Made by a program: the position numbers and the translations under genes. This document shows, piece by piece, positions 48,479-56,781 of a DNA stretch of 64,000 nucleotides. The notes under the pieces were generated by a model that worked only from the letters and a program-made list of their open reading frames with translations, searched no databases and had not been told where the DNA came from. Each line of letters begins with the position of its first letter. The stretch's first letter is position 1. This DNA comes from Hyphomicrobiaceae bacterium. Its GTDB lineage: Bacteria > Pseudomonadota > Alphaproteobacteria > Rhizobiales > Hyphomicrobiaceae. The stretch spans positions 1 to 64,000 of the forward strand of contig JAKFWF010000002.1 of assembly GCA_021730785.1 (NCBI GenBank), read 5' to 3'.

Positions 48479-48605
48479 CGATCGCATGCGCACCACGCGC
48501 ACGGCACCGGCACCGCCGACACCACTGGCGCTGCGACCGTGCAAATCCAGGGGACCACAATTTGCGTTATGGTGTTGTCGCCCCGTGGGGTGCGGAGACC
48601 TGCCG

Positions 48606-48998
48606 ATGCCCTATCTCACCGCTTACCTGGCAACCCTGGTGACCTTTGTCGCAATCGATCTGGTCTGGCTCGGTGTCGTCGCGAAGGAGTTCTATCGTCG
48701 GGAAATGGGCGACCTTATGGCGCAGTCCTTCAACCTCGCCGCGGCCGGCGCATTCTATCTCCTGTATCCGGCCGCAGTTGTGCTGTTTGCCGTTCAACCT
48801 GCGGCCGCCAGCGCTTGGAGCACCGCCATGTTCATGGGGGCGCTGCTCGGCCTGTTCGCCTACGGCACCTATGACTTGACCAACCTCGCGACCCTGCGCG
48901 GCTGGTCGTTGACCCTGTCGGTGGTCGACATGGTCTGGGGCGCACTGCTCACGGGCGTGGCAGCAACGGCTGGCTATTGGGGGCTGCGAGCATGGTGA
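48606..48998 (+). CDS. DUF2177 family membrane protein
   Basis: A 130-residue protein with four transmembrane helices: YLATLVTFVAIDLVWLGVV, AAAGAFYLLYPAAVVLFAV, STAMFMGALLGLFAYGTYDL and SVVDMVWGALLTGVAATAGY. The DLVWLGVVAKEFYRREMGDL segment and YGTYDLTNLATLRGW are characteristic of DUF2177, whose role is unknown. ATG at 48606 follows GGAG. The next gene overlaps its stop by 7 bases. Confidence 0.85.
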   Translation: MPYLTAYLATLVTFVAIDLVWLGVVAKEFYRREMGDLMAQSFNLAAAGAFYLLYPAAVVLFAVQPAAASAWSTAMFMGALLGLFAYGTYDLTNLATLRGWSLTLSVVDMVWGALLTGVAATAGYWGLRAW

Positions 48999-49570
48999 AG
49001 GGGCGCGGCTTCCTGATCGGGATGCTGGCCTGGCTGCTGCTTGCCGGCATAGCCATGGCGCAGGCCCCCGCCCCGAACAAAAGTGAGCGTGCAGCGCGTC
49101 TCGAAACACTGTTTGCCGAACTGCACACCACCAAGAACGCGGATCGTGGTACCGAATTGACCGGCGAAATCTGGCAGCACTGGAGGAACTCGGGACGCAG
49201 GGATGTTGATGCCTTGACGAGCGACGCCACCCGGCTGATGGCGATTGGCCAGCTGGAGGCTGCGCGCACTGTCCTCGATCGCGTCGTCGCCCTGGCGCCG
49301 GACCATAGCGAAGGCTGGAACATGCGGGCAACCGTGCTCTATCTGATCGGCGAGCATGCCCTGTCGCTGATCGACATCGATCAAGTATTGAAGCTGGAGC
49401 CACGCCATTTCGGGGCGCTGTCCGGCCAGGGGCTGATCCATCTGGCCGCCCGTCGCTGGGCTTTGGCGCTGATTTCTTTTCGCCGTGCCGTGGCTGTCAA
49501 TCCCTTCCTCGCGGAACGCACGACCGTGATACCCGACCTCGAGCGCAAGGTCGAAGGCCAGCCCCTTTAG
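48992..49570 (+). CDS. Exported tetratricopeptide-repeat protein
   Basis: A 192-residue protein. ATG at 48992 (MVKGRGFLIGMLAWLLLAGI) starts a signal peptide ending near AMAQA. The mature part contains about three TPR-like helical pairs: LMAIGQLEAARTVLDRVVAL, PDHSEGWNMRATVLYLIGEH, and LAARRWALALISFRRAVAVN. It is translationally coupled to the DUF2177 gene (7-base overlap). Such short periplasmic TPR proteins mediate protein contacts; partners are unknown. Confidence 0.8.
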   Translation: MVKGRGFLIGMLAWLLLAGIAMAQAPAPNKSERAARLETLFAELHTTKNADRGTELTGEIWQHWRNSGRRDVDALTSDATRLMAIGQLEAARTVLDRVVALAPDHSEGWNMRATVLYLIGEHALSLIDIDQVLKLEPRHFGALSGQGLIHLAARRWALALISFRRAVAVNPFLAERTTVIPDLERKVEGQPL

Positions 49571-49731
49571 TGGAAGGCACAACTAGCCAAATTGGTGCAT
49601 ACGTGCGCTGCGCGATCACCTCGCCGTGAGGTTACTCAAACGTGTCTTGCGCAACCCACCCCTAATCCGGCACAACCCGGTACGTCTCTGACCGAGACTG
49701 AGTGAGTGGAAACGCAGGAGGAGATTGCTCG

Positions 49732-49905
49732 ATGAAGAAGATCATTGCGGTCATCGCCATGGCTGGCTTTGCGGTGACAATGGCACCTGTGAGTTATGTG
49801 TATGCTTTTGACTCGGGCACGGTGTCGTCGAGTTCGGGGTCCGGCTCAGGCAGCGATACCAAGAAGCCGGCACCCAAGAAGACGAAGAAGAAGAAGCCGG
49901 AGTAA
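49732..49905 (+). CDS. Small exported Ser/Gly- and Lys-rich protein
   Basis: A 57-residue protein with a very strong ribosome binding site (AGGAGGAG) before ATG at 49732. It has a signal peptide (KKIIAVIAMAGFAVTMAPVS, cut near VYA), a Ser/Gly spacer (TVSSSSGSGSGS) and a basic tail (KKPAPKKTKKKKPE). Strong translation signals and a perfect terminator right after it suggest an abundant short mRNA. No family recognised. Confidence 0.7.
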   Translation: MKKIIAVIAMAGFAVTMAPVSYVYAFDSGTVSSSSGSGSGSDTKKPAPKKTKKKKPE

Positions 49906-49937
49906 GGCCATTCTGCTACCGTCTGAGACCGATTTCA

Positions 49938-49974
49938 GCAGGGTGCCGCAGTTGCGAGCACCCTGCACTTTTTT
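49938..49974 (+). terminator. Intrinsic terminator
   Basis: GCAGGGTGC (49938-49946) pairs perfectly with GCACCCTGC (49958-49966) across an 11-base loop, followed by a T6 run (49969-49974). It ends the transcript of the small basic protein and just touches the 3' end of the opposing GT-C gene. Confidence 0.85.
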
Positions 49975-51409
49975 ATGGAACACGAACGGGCAAGGTCGTC
50001 CGATTCCAGCGATCGTAAGCCAGCACGCCCCAGATCGGAATCCAGATCAGCCACACGACGATATCGCGGTAAACCCAGTAGCTGTCGATCGCACGGAAAT
50101 AAAACAGGCTGTAGTATAGGGCGACGAGTGGCGTCGCGATCAGCCAGCCGCGAACCGGCAGCAAGACGAGGAACGGCAGCAGCCAGGTCAGATACCACGG
50201 GAACTGCGCCGGGCTGAGCAGGTACAAGCTGGCAGTGGCAAGCAACATCCGCCTGATGAGATCTTGATCATCTGAGATCGGCTTGCGCAAAAGCATAAGG
50301 ATGATGGCGGCAAGGGTCAGACCCAGCAGCGCGCGCACGATGCGGTTCGCCAACACTTGTTCGCCGCCGGCCCTTACGACCACGGCCTCGATGATGCGCT
50401 CCAACAGCGGCGTGATGGCGCTGTTGGTCTTCCAGACCGTCACATAGGCGACCAATCCGGAACTCTCGCCCAAGGTTGCCTGCAGCGACAACAGCGCCCA
50501 AATGAGACAGCCGACCCCCAGGATCGCCATGGCGGCCGCCAACTGCAAGGGGTTCGCCACCAACCGCCGCCAGATCAGCGGAGCGAGAATGATCGGCCAG
50601 ATCTTGGCGCCGATCGCCACTGTCAGCGCGGCCGTCGCCGCCAACGGCCGCTGGCGCAGGCTCAACAACACGGCCGCCAGTACAAGAGGCATCAAAATCG
50701 CCTCCATGTGGGCCGAGTTGATCAGTTCCTTGATCACCAGCGGGTTCCACCAGTACAGCGCAACCCATAGAGGCGAACGTCCCAAGGCCTGCAATAGGGC
50801 GAGCAGCAGCGCCGCAGTTGCCAGTTCGCCACCCAGGCAGATCAGGCGCCAGCTGAGCAAACTCCACGGCTCGGCGAGATACGCCAGAGCAAACGCTGCC
50901 TGTGCCACCGGCGGATATATTGTATGCAACTCTGGGTAGTTGATTCGCGCATGGACGTCACCGGCCGCTTCCGCCAGATCCTTGATGGCCTTCGGCGCGT
51001 GGCCGGTGTCTGCTGCCGCGTTCGGGGCGAACGCAAACGGGTCGTAACCGTTGACCAGAACGGCCCCATCCCACAGGTAGCGATAGAAATCGTCTTCGTG
51101 CGCCGGCGTGGTCCAGAACATGGCGATCCGCAACCCGAGGCCCACCAGCAGGATGAAAGACAACAGGCGGCGCAGCGCACGTCCGCGCAGGTGTTCGGCA
51201 CGCTCGATGAGGGGGATGACGCACAGAAAGACCGCGCCGGCCGCCATCAGCCCGAAGGCCAGCGAAAGTGATGGCATGTCGGCCAGGTCGCGGTCGTGAT
51301 CGAACGTGCTGCGGAAGGGGATGAACAGCAGCGCCGCGAGCGCCAGAGCGGCGGCAATGGCGATCCAGGCGCTGCCATCCTTGCCAAGCCCGCGCCAGCG
51401 CCGTTCCAA
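49973..51409 (-). CDS. Polytopic glycosyltransferase, GT87/GT-C type
   Basis: A 478-residue membrane protein with roughly 11-12 hydrophobic segments. The first extracytoplasmic loop has the acidic motif AHEDDFYRYLWDGAVLVNGY, typical of lipid-phosphate-sugar-dependent GT-C transferases. INYPELHTIYPPVAQAAFAL and YWWNPLVIKELINSAHME are typical of GT87-like proteins. TTG at 51409 is the apparent start, preceded by GAGG; no ATG fits better. It is divergent from the GT2 gene 177 bases away and likely transfers a polyprenyl-phosphate-linked sugar to an envelope acceptor. Confidence 0.78.
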   Translation of the reverse strand: MERRWRGLGKDGSAWIAIAAALALAALLFIPFRSTFDHDRDLADMPSLSLAFGLMAAGAVFLCVIPLIERAEHLRGRALRRLLSFILLVGLGLRIAMFWTTPAHEDDFYRYLWDGAVLVNGYDPFAFAPNAAADTGHAPKAIKDLAEAAGDVHARINYPELHTIYPPVAQAAFALAYLAEPWSLLSWRLICLGGELATAALLLALLQALGRSPLWVALYWWNPLVIKELINSAHMEAILMPLVLAAVLLSLRQRPLAATAALTVAIGAKIWPIILAPLIWRRLVANPLQLAAAMAILGVGCLIWALLSLQATLGESSGLVAYVTVWKTNSAITPLLERIIEAVVVRAGGEQVLANRIVRALLGLTLAAIILMLLRKPISDDQDLIRRMLLATASLYLLSPAQFPWYLTWLLPFLVLLPVRGWLIATPLVALYYSLFYFRAIDSYWVYRDIVVWLIWIPIWGVLAYDRWNRTTLPVRVP

Positions 51410-51586
51410 GCCTTTTTCCTCTGAAAATTACCGCTGTGAACGGCGACCGAGCCCTTATGTTCGCCGCGGGCCGGCACAAACGCAAGCACGCCGTTCGCGC
51501 GCGGCGTCAAGTTTTCGTCAGCGGCTTGCCCGGTCGGCAAGCCCGCCCCCTGGACGAGGCCGAGAGGTTCGCCTAAAGCCCCACGC

Positions 51587-52588
51587 ATGGCTGTGAAGCT
51601 GCTGTCGATCATCCTGCCTGTGCTCAACGAAGCCGGCAACGTAGATGCGCTGATTGCGCGCGTCACGGCCGTGCTCGGCCAGTTGCCGGAGAGCTGGGAA
51701 ATCGTGTTCGTCGACGATGGTTCGAGCGACGATACCTTGGCGCGCCTGCGCGCCCACAACGCCCGTGAGCCGCGCATCAAGGCGATCTCGTTCAGTCGCA
51801 ATTTCGGCAAGGAACTGGCGATTGCGGCTGGCCTGACCTACGTGCGCGGCGACGCGGCGATCATCATGGATGCCGACCTGCAGCACCCCCCCGAGGTTGC
51901 TCTGAAGTTTGTCGAGAAGTGGCGCGAGGGCTACGACATCGTCTACGGCGACCGGGTTGATCGCCATACCGACGGGCCGTTCCGCAAGCTCTATGCCCAA
52001 GCGTTCTATCGCTTGTTCAATTTCCTGTCCCGCAGCGACATCCCGAGCGGGGCCGGCGACTTCCGGCTGCTCGACCGCAAGGCGATCGACGCCATGAACC
52101 GCTTCAAGGAGAACTCGCGCTTCAACAAGGGACTGTATTCCTGGATCGGCTTCAAGTCGGTCGGCGTACCCTATCAGGTGGCAGACCGGGCCGGCGGCTA
52201 CACCAAGTGGAGTTTCCGCAAGCTGATCCGCTTCGCGCTCGACGGCCTCACCTCGTTTTCGACCCTGCCGCTCAGAGTATGGTCGCTGCTGGGGCTGACG
52301 ATTTCGCTCATGGCGATCGCCTATGCCACCGTCATCTTGGTGCGCACGCTCGCCTTTGGTGCCGATACGCCTGGCTTCCCATCGATCATCATCTCGGTGA
52401 TGCTGCTCGCCGGCGTGCAGCTGATCTCGCTTGGCGTCATCGGCGAGTACCTCGGCCGCGTCTACGAGGAGGTCAAGGCACGACCGCTGTTCCTCGTTGC
52501 CGAGGAAATCGGCGCAAGCCAGCCCCAGCACAAGCCTTCAGCGCCGTCGAGTGGCAAGGTCACCGAGGCGGCCGGCGCGCGGTCATGA
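51587..52588 (+). CDS. Glycosyltransferase family 2, polyprenyl-phosphate sugar synthase (GtrB/DPM-like)
   Basis: A 333-residue GT2 enzyme making a polyprenyl-phosphate sugar at the cytoplasmic face. The catalytic core has LLSIILPVLNEAGNVDALIA, VFVDDGSSDDTLARL, ISFSRNFGKELAIAAGL and the metal-binding MDADLQHPPEV. SGAGDFRLLDRKAIDAM and SRFNKGLYSWIGFKSVGVPY are typical GtrB/DPM1 sequences. Two C-terminal transmembrane helices follow (VWSLLGLTISLMAIAYATVI, IIISVMLLAGVQLISLGVIG). The deacetylase gene overlaps its stop by 4 bases. Confidence 0.9.
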   Translation: MAVKLLSIILPVLNEAGNVDALIARVTAVLGQLPESWEIVFVDDGSSDDTLARLRAHNAREPRIKAISFSRNFGKELAIAAGLTYVRGDAAIIMDADLQHPPEVALKFVEKWREGYDIVYGDRVDRHTDGPFRKLYAQAFYRLFNFLSRSDIPSGAGDFRLLDRKAIDAMNRFKENSRFNKGLYSWIGFKSVGVPYQVADRAGGYTKWSFRKLIRFALDGLTSFSTLPLRVWSLLGLTISLMAIAYATVILVRTLAFGADTPGFPSIIISVMLLAGVQLISLGVIGEYLGRVYEEVKARPLFLVAEEIGASQPQHKPSAPSSGKVTEAAGARS

Positions 52589-53454
52589 CGGCGAACATCA
52601 TCTTGTGCGCCGACGACTATGCCCTCACCCCTGGGGTCAGCGCCGGCATCCAGCAGTTGGCCGAGACCCACCGCCTGTCGGCGACAAGCGCGCTGGTGAC
52701 GACCCGCCATTGGCACGACCACGCAAACGCCTTGCGCGAGCTGCGCCAAGGGCTGGCGGTTGGCCTGCACTTCAATCTCACGCTTGGCGCGCCGCTCGGG
52801 CCCATGCCGTGGCTGTGTCCGACGGGAACCTTTCCAGCCCTGTCGGCGGTCGTGCGCGCTTCGCTGGCCCGCCACATCGACGGCACCGAAGTGGCCGCCG
52901 AGTTCACGCGCCAGCTCGATGCGTTCGAGATGGCCCTGACCGCACCCCCTGATTTCGTCGACGGGCACCAACATGTGCACGCCCTGCCGGTCGTCCGCAC
53001 GGCACTTCTTGGTGTCTTGAAGGCGCGCTACAGCGGCCGCGCCCTGCTGGTTCGCGACCCCGCCGACAGTGCCATGACGATCATGGCCCGGGGCGGGGCT
53101 GCGAAAAAGGCACTGCTGCTGGCGACCTTGGCACGCGGCTTCGGCGACGCGGTGCGCGCAGCCGGCTTCTCAGCCAATACCAGCTTTGCCGGCGTTTCCG
53201 CCTTCGATCGCAGCAAGTCCTACCGCGCCGAGCTGGAGCGATTCTTTACCCGTGCCAGCGCCTGCCATCTCGTCATGTGCCATCCGGGCCACGTCGACGA
53301 CGAGTTGCCGACCCTCGATCCCGTGGTCGAGCGACGTGCCGACGAACTGGCGGCACTGGCGATGTTGCCGGACCTGCCCGGGCGCCTGTGGCATGCGGTG
53401 CGTGCGGCGGATGGCAGTGTCCGGTGGCCGGGCACGGAGGCCACACATGACTGA
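52585..53454 (+). CDS. ChbG/HpnK (YdjC) family carbohydrate deacetylase, NaxD-like
   Basis: A 289-residue metal-dependent deacetylase. Metal and catalytic residues are visible: D10/D11 in ILCADDYALTPG, H62 in VGLHFNLTLGAPLGP, and D126/H128/H132 in FVDGHQHVHALPVVR; HLVMCHPGHVDDE near the C-terminus is also characteristic. ATG at 52585 overlaps the GT2 stop. In Francisella, NaxD of this family deacetylates an undecaprenyl-phosphate N-acetyl sugar before its transfer to lipid A. The flanking GT2 and GtrA genes make a similar role likely here. Confidence 0.85.
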   Translation: MTANIILCADDYALTPGVSAGIQQLAETHRLSATSALVTTRHWHDHANALRELRQGLAVGLHFNLTLGAPLGPMPWLCPTGTFPALSAVVRASLARHIDGTEVAAEFTRQLDAFEMALTAPPDFVDGHQHVHALPVVRTALLGVLKARYSGRALLVRDPADSAMTIMARGGAAKKALLLATLARGFGDAVRAAGFSANTSFAGVSAFDRSKSYRAELERFFTRASACHLVMCHPGHVDDELPTLDPVVERRADELAALAMLPDLPGRLWHAVRAADGSVRWPGTEATHD

Positions 53455-53857
53455 GGGCATCTCGCCGTTGCGCCATTTCGGTGGCTTTGTTATTGCCGGT
53501 CTGCTGGCGCTGGCGACCGACGTCGGCGTGCTCGATCTGCTGAACCGCGGGCTCGGGATCAGTCCCTATCTGGCCCGCCCCCTCAGCATTTTCTCGGCCA
53601 TGGTAGTGTCCTGGGCGATGAACCGCTGGATCGCATTTGCCGTCGCTGCGCCGCCAAGCTGGCGCGAGTTTGGCCGGTTCGCGCTTGCCGCATCGCTGTC
53701 GATCCTGGTGAACTACCTCGTGTTCGCCGCAATTCTGTGGGCTTTCCCGCTGCTGCGCCCGTCGCTGGCGATCATACCAGCGAGCCTGGTGTCGATGTTC
53801 GTGTCCTACGCCGGTTTCCGCTTCGGTGCCTTCCGCACGTCTCCTCCCAAGTCCTGA
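53447..53857 (+). CDS. GtrA family membrane protein (putative lipid-linked sugar flippase)
   Basis: A 136-residue protein with four transmembrane helices (FVIAGLLALATDVGVLDLLN, FSAMVVSWAMNRWIAFAV, FALAASLSILVNYLVFAAIL, ASLVSMFVSYAGFRFGAF), the compact GtrA layout. ATG at 53447 follows GGAGG and overlaps the deacetylase stop by 8 bases. GtrA proteins are thought to flip polyprenyl-phosphate sugars made by a GtrB-type GT2. Confidence 0.85.
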   Translation: MTEGISPLRHFGGFVIAGLLALATDVGVLDLLNRGLGISPYLARPLSIFSAMVVSWAMNRWIAFAVAAPPSWREFGRFALAASLSILVNYLVFAAILWAFPLLRPSLAIIPASLVSMFVSYAGFRFGAFRTSPPKS

Positions 53858-53875
53858 CATTTGAAAGTTGCCGCC

Positions 53876-54652
53876 GTGACCCACCCTGCCGATCCCGCCT
53901 CCGTGTCGTCCGGCATTGCCGCCGTCGATGCCTATCTTGCCAACGGCTTTGCCACCGTTCCCGGCATGTCGTCGCGCTTTGCCGCAACAATCACAGCCGG
54001 CCTCATGCGTATCCAGACCGGGCTCGGCGTCACTGGCCCGATCGCGGAGATCGGCACTTTCGAAGGCCGCTTTTTCATCGCCCTCGCCAAGGCATTGCAA
54101 CCGGGCGAAGTGGCGCTCGGTATGGACATTTTCGACTGGCCGAACCCGGCCGTGATCGACCGGTTCGAAGCCAATTGCGTGAAGCACGGCGTGGCTGCGG
54201 GCGTGCGTGAGACCTGGAAGTGCGACAGCCGCACCGTCACGCCGGCCGAACTGCTCGAACGCACCGGGGGCCGGCGCCTGCGCCTGTTCCACGTCGATGG
54301 CGAGCACAGCCGCGCGTCGCTTGCGAAGGATCTGGCGCTGGCCACGGCCGTGCTGGCGGACGATGGCGTCATCATCCTCGACGACATGCTGCATCCCGGC
54401 TACCCGACGCTGATGGTGACCGTGCACGAGTATCTGACGCAGCATCCCGAGATGGTCGTGCTGTGCATCATCGACCGCGAGACGATCGTCGGCGCCACCA
54501 AGTTCGTGCTGTGCCGCGCCGGTTGGTTCAAACGCTACGAAACCGAACTGCTCGCCGTGTTCGAACAGTGCGTATGGCCGCTCGGCGCCGACTTCGAGCC
54601 GCACTGGTGCCTCGTGCTCTCGCTCGATACACGGCTCGCCGCGATTACTTGA
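53876..54652 (+). CDS. Class I methyltransferase-like protein (Methyltransf_24 type)
   Basis: A 258-residue protein with a SAM-binding-like fold: IAEIGTFEGRFFIALAKALQ (motif I), ALGMDIFDWPNPAVIDRFE (motif II acid), LRLFHVDGEHSRASLAKDL and DGVIILDDMLHPGYPTLMVT. The HVDGEHS and LDDM features are typical of Methyltransf_24 and related O-methyltransferases. GTG at 53876 has a GAAAG upstream; a TTG at 53861 is an alternative. It closes the sugar cassette, 18 bases after gtrA, and may methylate the sugar or another product; this is inferred. Confidence 0.7.
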   Translation: MTHPADPASVSSGIAAVDAYLANGFATVPGMSSRFAATITAGLMRIQTGLGVTGPIAEIGTFEGRFFIALAKALQPGEVALGMDIFDWPNPAVIDRFEANCVKHGVAAGVRETWKCDSRTVTPAELLERTGGRRLRLFHVDGEHSRASLAKDLALATAVLADDGVIILDDMLHPGYPTLMVTVHEYLTQHPEMVVLCIIDRETIVGATKFVLCRAGWFKRYETELLAVFEQCVWPLGADFEPHWCLVLSLDTRLAAIT

Positions 54653-54660
54653 CCGGCGAT

Positions 54661-54912
54661 CTACACTCCGGCCTCGAGCAGCACGCAGCGGGCGGGGTCG
54701 GCGCTCAGCCAGGCGGTGGCGCCATCGGCAATAAGATCGGTGCCAAGGCGGCTCTGCAGCTCGCGCAACTCGATGCGCATGTCAGCCCGCCGTTTCGCAT
54801 CGAGGTTCGACAGCGGCTCGTCGAACAGCAGCACTTCCGGCTGGAACACGAAGACGCGAGCGCGGGCGACGCGCTGCTGCTGGCCACCCGACAGCGCCGA
54901 CGCGCATCAGTC
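54661..54912 (-). pseudogene. Remnant of an ABC transporter ATP-binding gene (MalK/UgpC or PotA type)
   Basis: The minus strand reads [16 protein letters not shown] (signature motif) directly before [20 protein letters not shown] (Walker B/D-loop), then [20 protein letters not shown] and a stop at 54661. The Walker A domain is missing: the frame hits a stop just upstream of the signature, near 54910. The switch/H-loop expected after SRLGT is also missing, so an internal deletion joined the core to what may be the C-terminal TOBE part. It abuts the intron maturase remnant. Confidence 0.75.
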
Positions 54913-54941
54913 GAACCGCTCGACGATGGCCGCTGCATCAC

Positions 54942-55220
54942 CGCAATGACAGGTCCCTGACCGAGCTGGCCGCGATGTACAACCCGTCCATCCGTGGTTG
55001 GATCACCTACTACAGTCACTTCTATTCGACGCAGTTGCGTCCGACCCTGAGGCGGATCGATGCCTATGTCATTCGATGGGCACGCCGCAAATTTGAGCGG
55101 ATGGTCCATCAGACCAAGGGCGCGAGAGACTGGTTCGATCGGTTCCTTCGAGCGCGCCCAAACCTCTTCGTGCACTGGTCACGATGCCATGGCAAAGGCC
55201 GGACATCGGCAGCCGTGTGA
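54942..55220 (+). pseudogene. C-terminal remnant of a group II intron reverse transcriptase/maturase
   Basis: The frame from 54942 reads RNDRSLTELAAMYNPSIRGW, then ITYYSHFYSTQLRPTLRRID and VIRWARRKFERMVHQTKGAR, ending at TGA 55218-55220. This is the maturase-specific (GIIM) domain that normally ends group II intron proteins. The reverse transcriptase domains are absent. The upstream break lies within about 30 bases of the ABC ATPase remnant, so the intron's 5' part was deleted together with part of the ABC gene. Confidence 0.8.
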
Positions 55221-55290
55221 CTCGAGAGGTTAACACACGGTTCTAGGAGCGCCTGGGGGTGAAAGTCCTCTGGGCGACGCGACAGGGCCG
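55221..55290 (+). mobile_element. Probable group II intron 3' end with a domain V-like hairpin
   Basis: Directly after the maturase stop, 55247-55282 contains GAGCGCCTGGGGG, then TGAAAG, then TCCTCTGGGCGAC. This folds as a hairpin with a GAAA-type loop and a bulge, the general form of intron domain V, though with several G-T pairs and mismatches. Domain VI and the exact 3' splice site were not defined. The next ~170 bases up to the terminator at 55461 hold nothing recognisable. Confidence 0.45.
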
Positions 55291-55460
55291 CGCGCTCGGC
55301 GCGAACATGCGCCTCACTTGGCCGGGATGACGACTACTTTTTGGTTATCTTAGCGCGTAGGGGTCGATAGCCCCGCCTGGGCCGAAACGTTGCAGGGGTG
55401 TCAATCCGCAGTTGGCGCAAGGCTGGCTGCCAGATGCCTGCAGATGCCCGTCGACGAGCC

Positions 55461-55492
55461 AAAAAAAAGCGGCGGGCCCGAAGGTCCGCCGC
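55461..55492 (-). terminator. Intrinsic terminator of the TRAP binding-protein transcript
   Basis: On the minus strand GCGGCGGACC pairs with GGCCCGCCGC across a TTCG tetraloop (one G-T wobble), followed by an unbroken T8 run. It lies 28 bases past the stop of the TRAP binding-protein gene. Confidence 0.88.
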
Positions 55493-55520
55493 TCGATATC
55501 CTGGGCGTCCGCTGCGCGGT

Positions 55521-56639
55521 TCAGGTCTTCTGCGCGTTGCGATAGCGGATCATGTAGCTGTCCATGGTGTAGTCGGCGATCTGATGCCACAGGTAAGCAT
55601 CGTCCTGGAACGCCTTATGACTGTCGTAGAGCTTCTTGAACGCCGGGTTCTTGGCGCTGATTTCAGCATATAGCTCGTAGGCTGCCTTATAGCAGGTATC
55701 CATGACCTCCGGCGTGAACGGGGTCAGCTGCGTGCCGGCGCCAACCAGCCGCTTCAAGGCCGATGCGTTGACCGCGTCGTACTTCGACATCTCCCACACG
55801 GTCGCTTCCATGGTCGCTGCCTGGATCGCGGCCTTATAGTGCGCCGGCAGTTCATTGTACTTGGCGAGGTTGGTGATGAAGCCCGACACGGAGTTCGGCT
55901 CCCACCAGCCTGGATAGTGATAGAACTTGGCGACCTTGGCGAAGCCGAGCTTCTCGTCGTCGTAAGGGCCGACCCACTCGGCGCCGTCGATGGTGCCCTT
56001 TTCGAGCGCCGGATAGATGTCACCGGCTGCGATCTGCTGCGGCACCATGCCGACCCTCGAGCAGACCTTGCCGGCGAATCCGCCGAGCCGCATCTTGATG
56101 CCCTTGAGGTCTTCCGCGGTCTGCAGCGGCTTGCGGAACCAGCCGCCCATCTGGCAGTTGGTGTTGCCGGCCATGAACATGTTGACGTTGTAGGTTTTCA
56201 GGAAGTCATTGTACATATCGAGACCGCCGCCGTGGATCATCCAGGCGTGGTGCTGCCGCGAGTTCAGGCCGAACGGCAGGCAGGTGCCGAACACGAATGC
56301 GTCGTCCTTGCCGAAGTAGTAGTACATCGCAGTATGGCCGCACTCGACGGTGCCGTTCTGCACCGCGTCGAGAACCTGCAGGCCACCGACGATTTCACCT
56401 GCGGCGAAGGTCTGGATGGTGAAGTTGCCGTCGGTCAACTCGCTGACCCGTTTGCCGACCAACTCGGCCGCGCCGTAGCGCGTGTCGAGCGACTTCGGCC
56501 AGCTCGCCTGCTGCCGCCACGTGATTTTCGGGTTGGCCTGGGCAATGGCTGGCGCTGCGAGCGTGGTCGCAGCAGCGGCCGCTGCGGCGCCACCGGCACC
56601 CGCGGTCTTGAGAAACTTACGTCTGTTGACGGTCGACAT
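55521..56639 (-). CDS. TRAP transporter periplasmic binding protein, TakP-like (2-oxo-acid type)
   Basis: A 372-residue receptor with a Tat-type signal (NRRKFLKTAGAGG followed by an Ala-rich stretch to APAIAQA). ATG at 56639 follows GGGAGGAT. The mature protein has ITWRQQASWPKSLDTRYGAA, GTVECGHTAMYYYFGKDDAF, NTNCQMGGWFRKPLQ, GIKMRLGGFAGKV and IDGAEWVGPYDDEKLGF. The Gln, Arg, Glu and Trp in these last motifs sit where TakP of Rhodobacter contacts 2-oxo acids and their metal ion (from memory). The DctQ and DctM membrane subunits are not encoded nearby. It lies downstream of the E1 gene on the same strand. Confidence 0.87.
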   Translation of the reverse strand: MSTVNRRKFLKTAGAGGAAAAAAATTLAAPAIAQANPKITWRQQASWPKSLDTRYGAAELVGKRVSELTDGNFTIQTFAAGEIVGGLQVLDAVQNGTVECGHTAMYYYFGKDDAFVFGTCLPFGLNSRQHHAWMIHGGGLDMYNDFLKTYNVNMFMAGNTNCQMGGWFRKPLQTAEDLKGIKMRLGGFAGKVCSRVGMVPQQIAAGDIYPALEKGTIDGAEWVGPYDDEKLGFAKVAKFYHYPGWWEPNSVSGFITNLAKYNELPAHYKAAIQAATMEATVWEMSKYDAVNASALKRLVGAGTQLTPFTPEVMDTCYKAAYELYAEISAKNPAFKKLYDSHKAFQDDAYLWHQIADYTMDSYMIRYRNAQKT

Positions 56640-56781
56640 ACTGTAGCATCCTCCCAAAGTGACCAGTTGACTATGCTAAAGCTCACGCGTGTGGCGTCGT
56701 TCTCCCGATGATCCGAGGTCAGCCACTTATACTTGTCTGCTATGCTAATACGTCGCACGAGCCCGCGCCAGTGCAATTATT

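Noticed and set aside
46985-48544. A 519-codon open frame on the minus strand opposite lpdA
   Set aside because: It mirrors lpdA codon structure, has low-complexity Gly/Arg/Asp/His content and no recognisable motif.
54655-55320. A full insertion sequence with terminal repeats around the intron remnant
   Set aside because: No transposase frame and no matching terminal inverted repeats were found; only the maturase end and a domain V-like hairpin are present.
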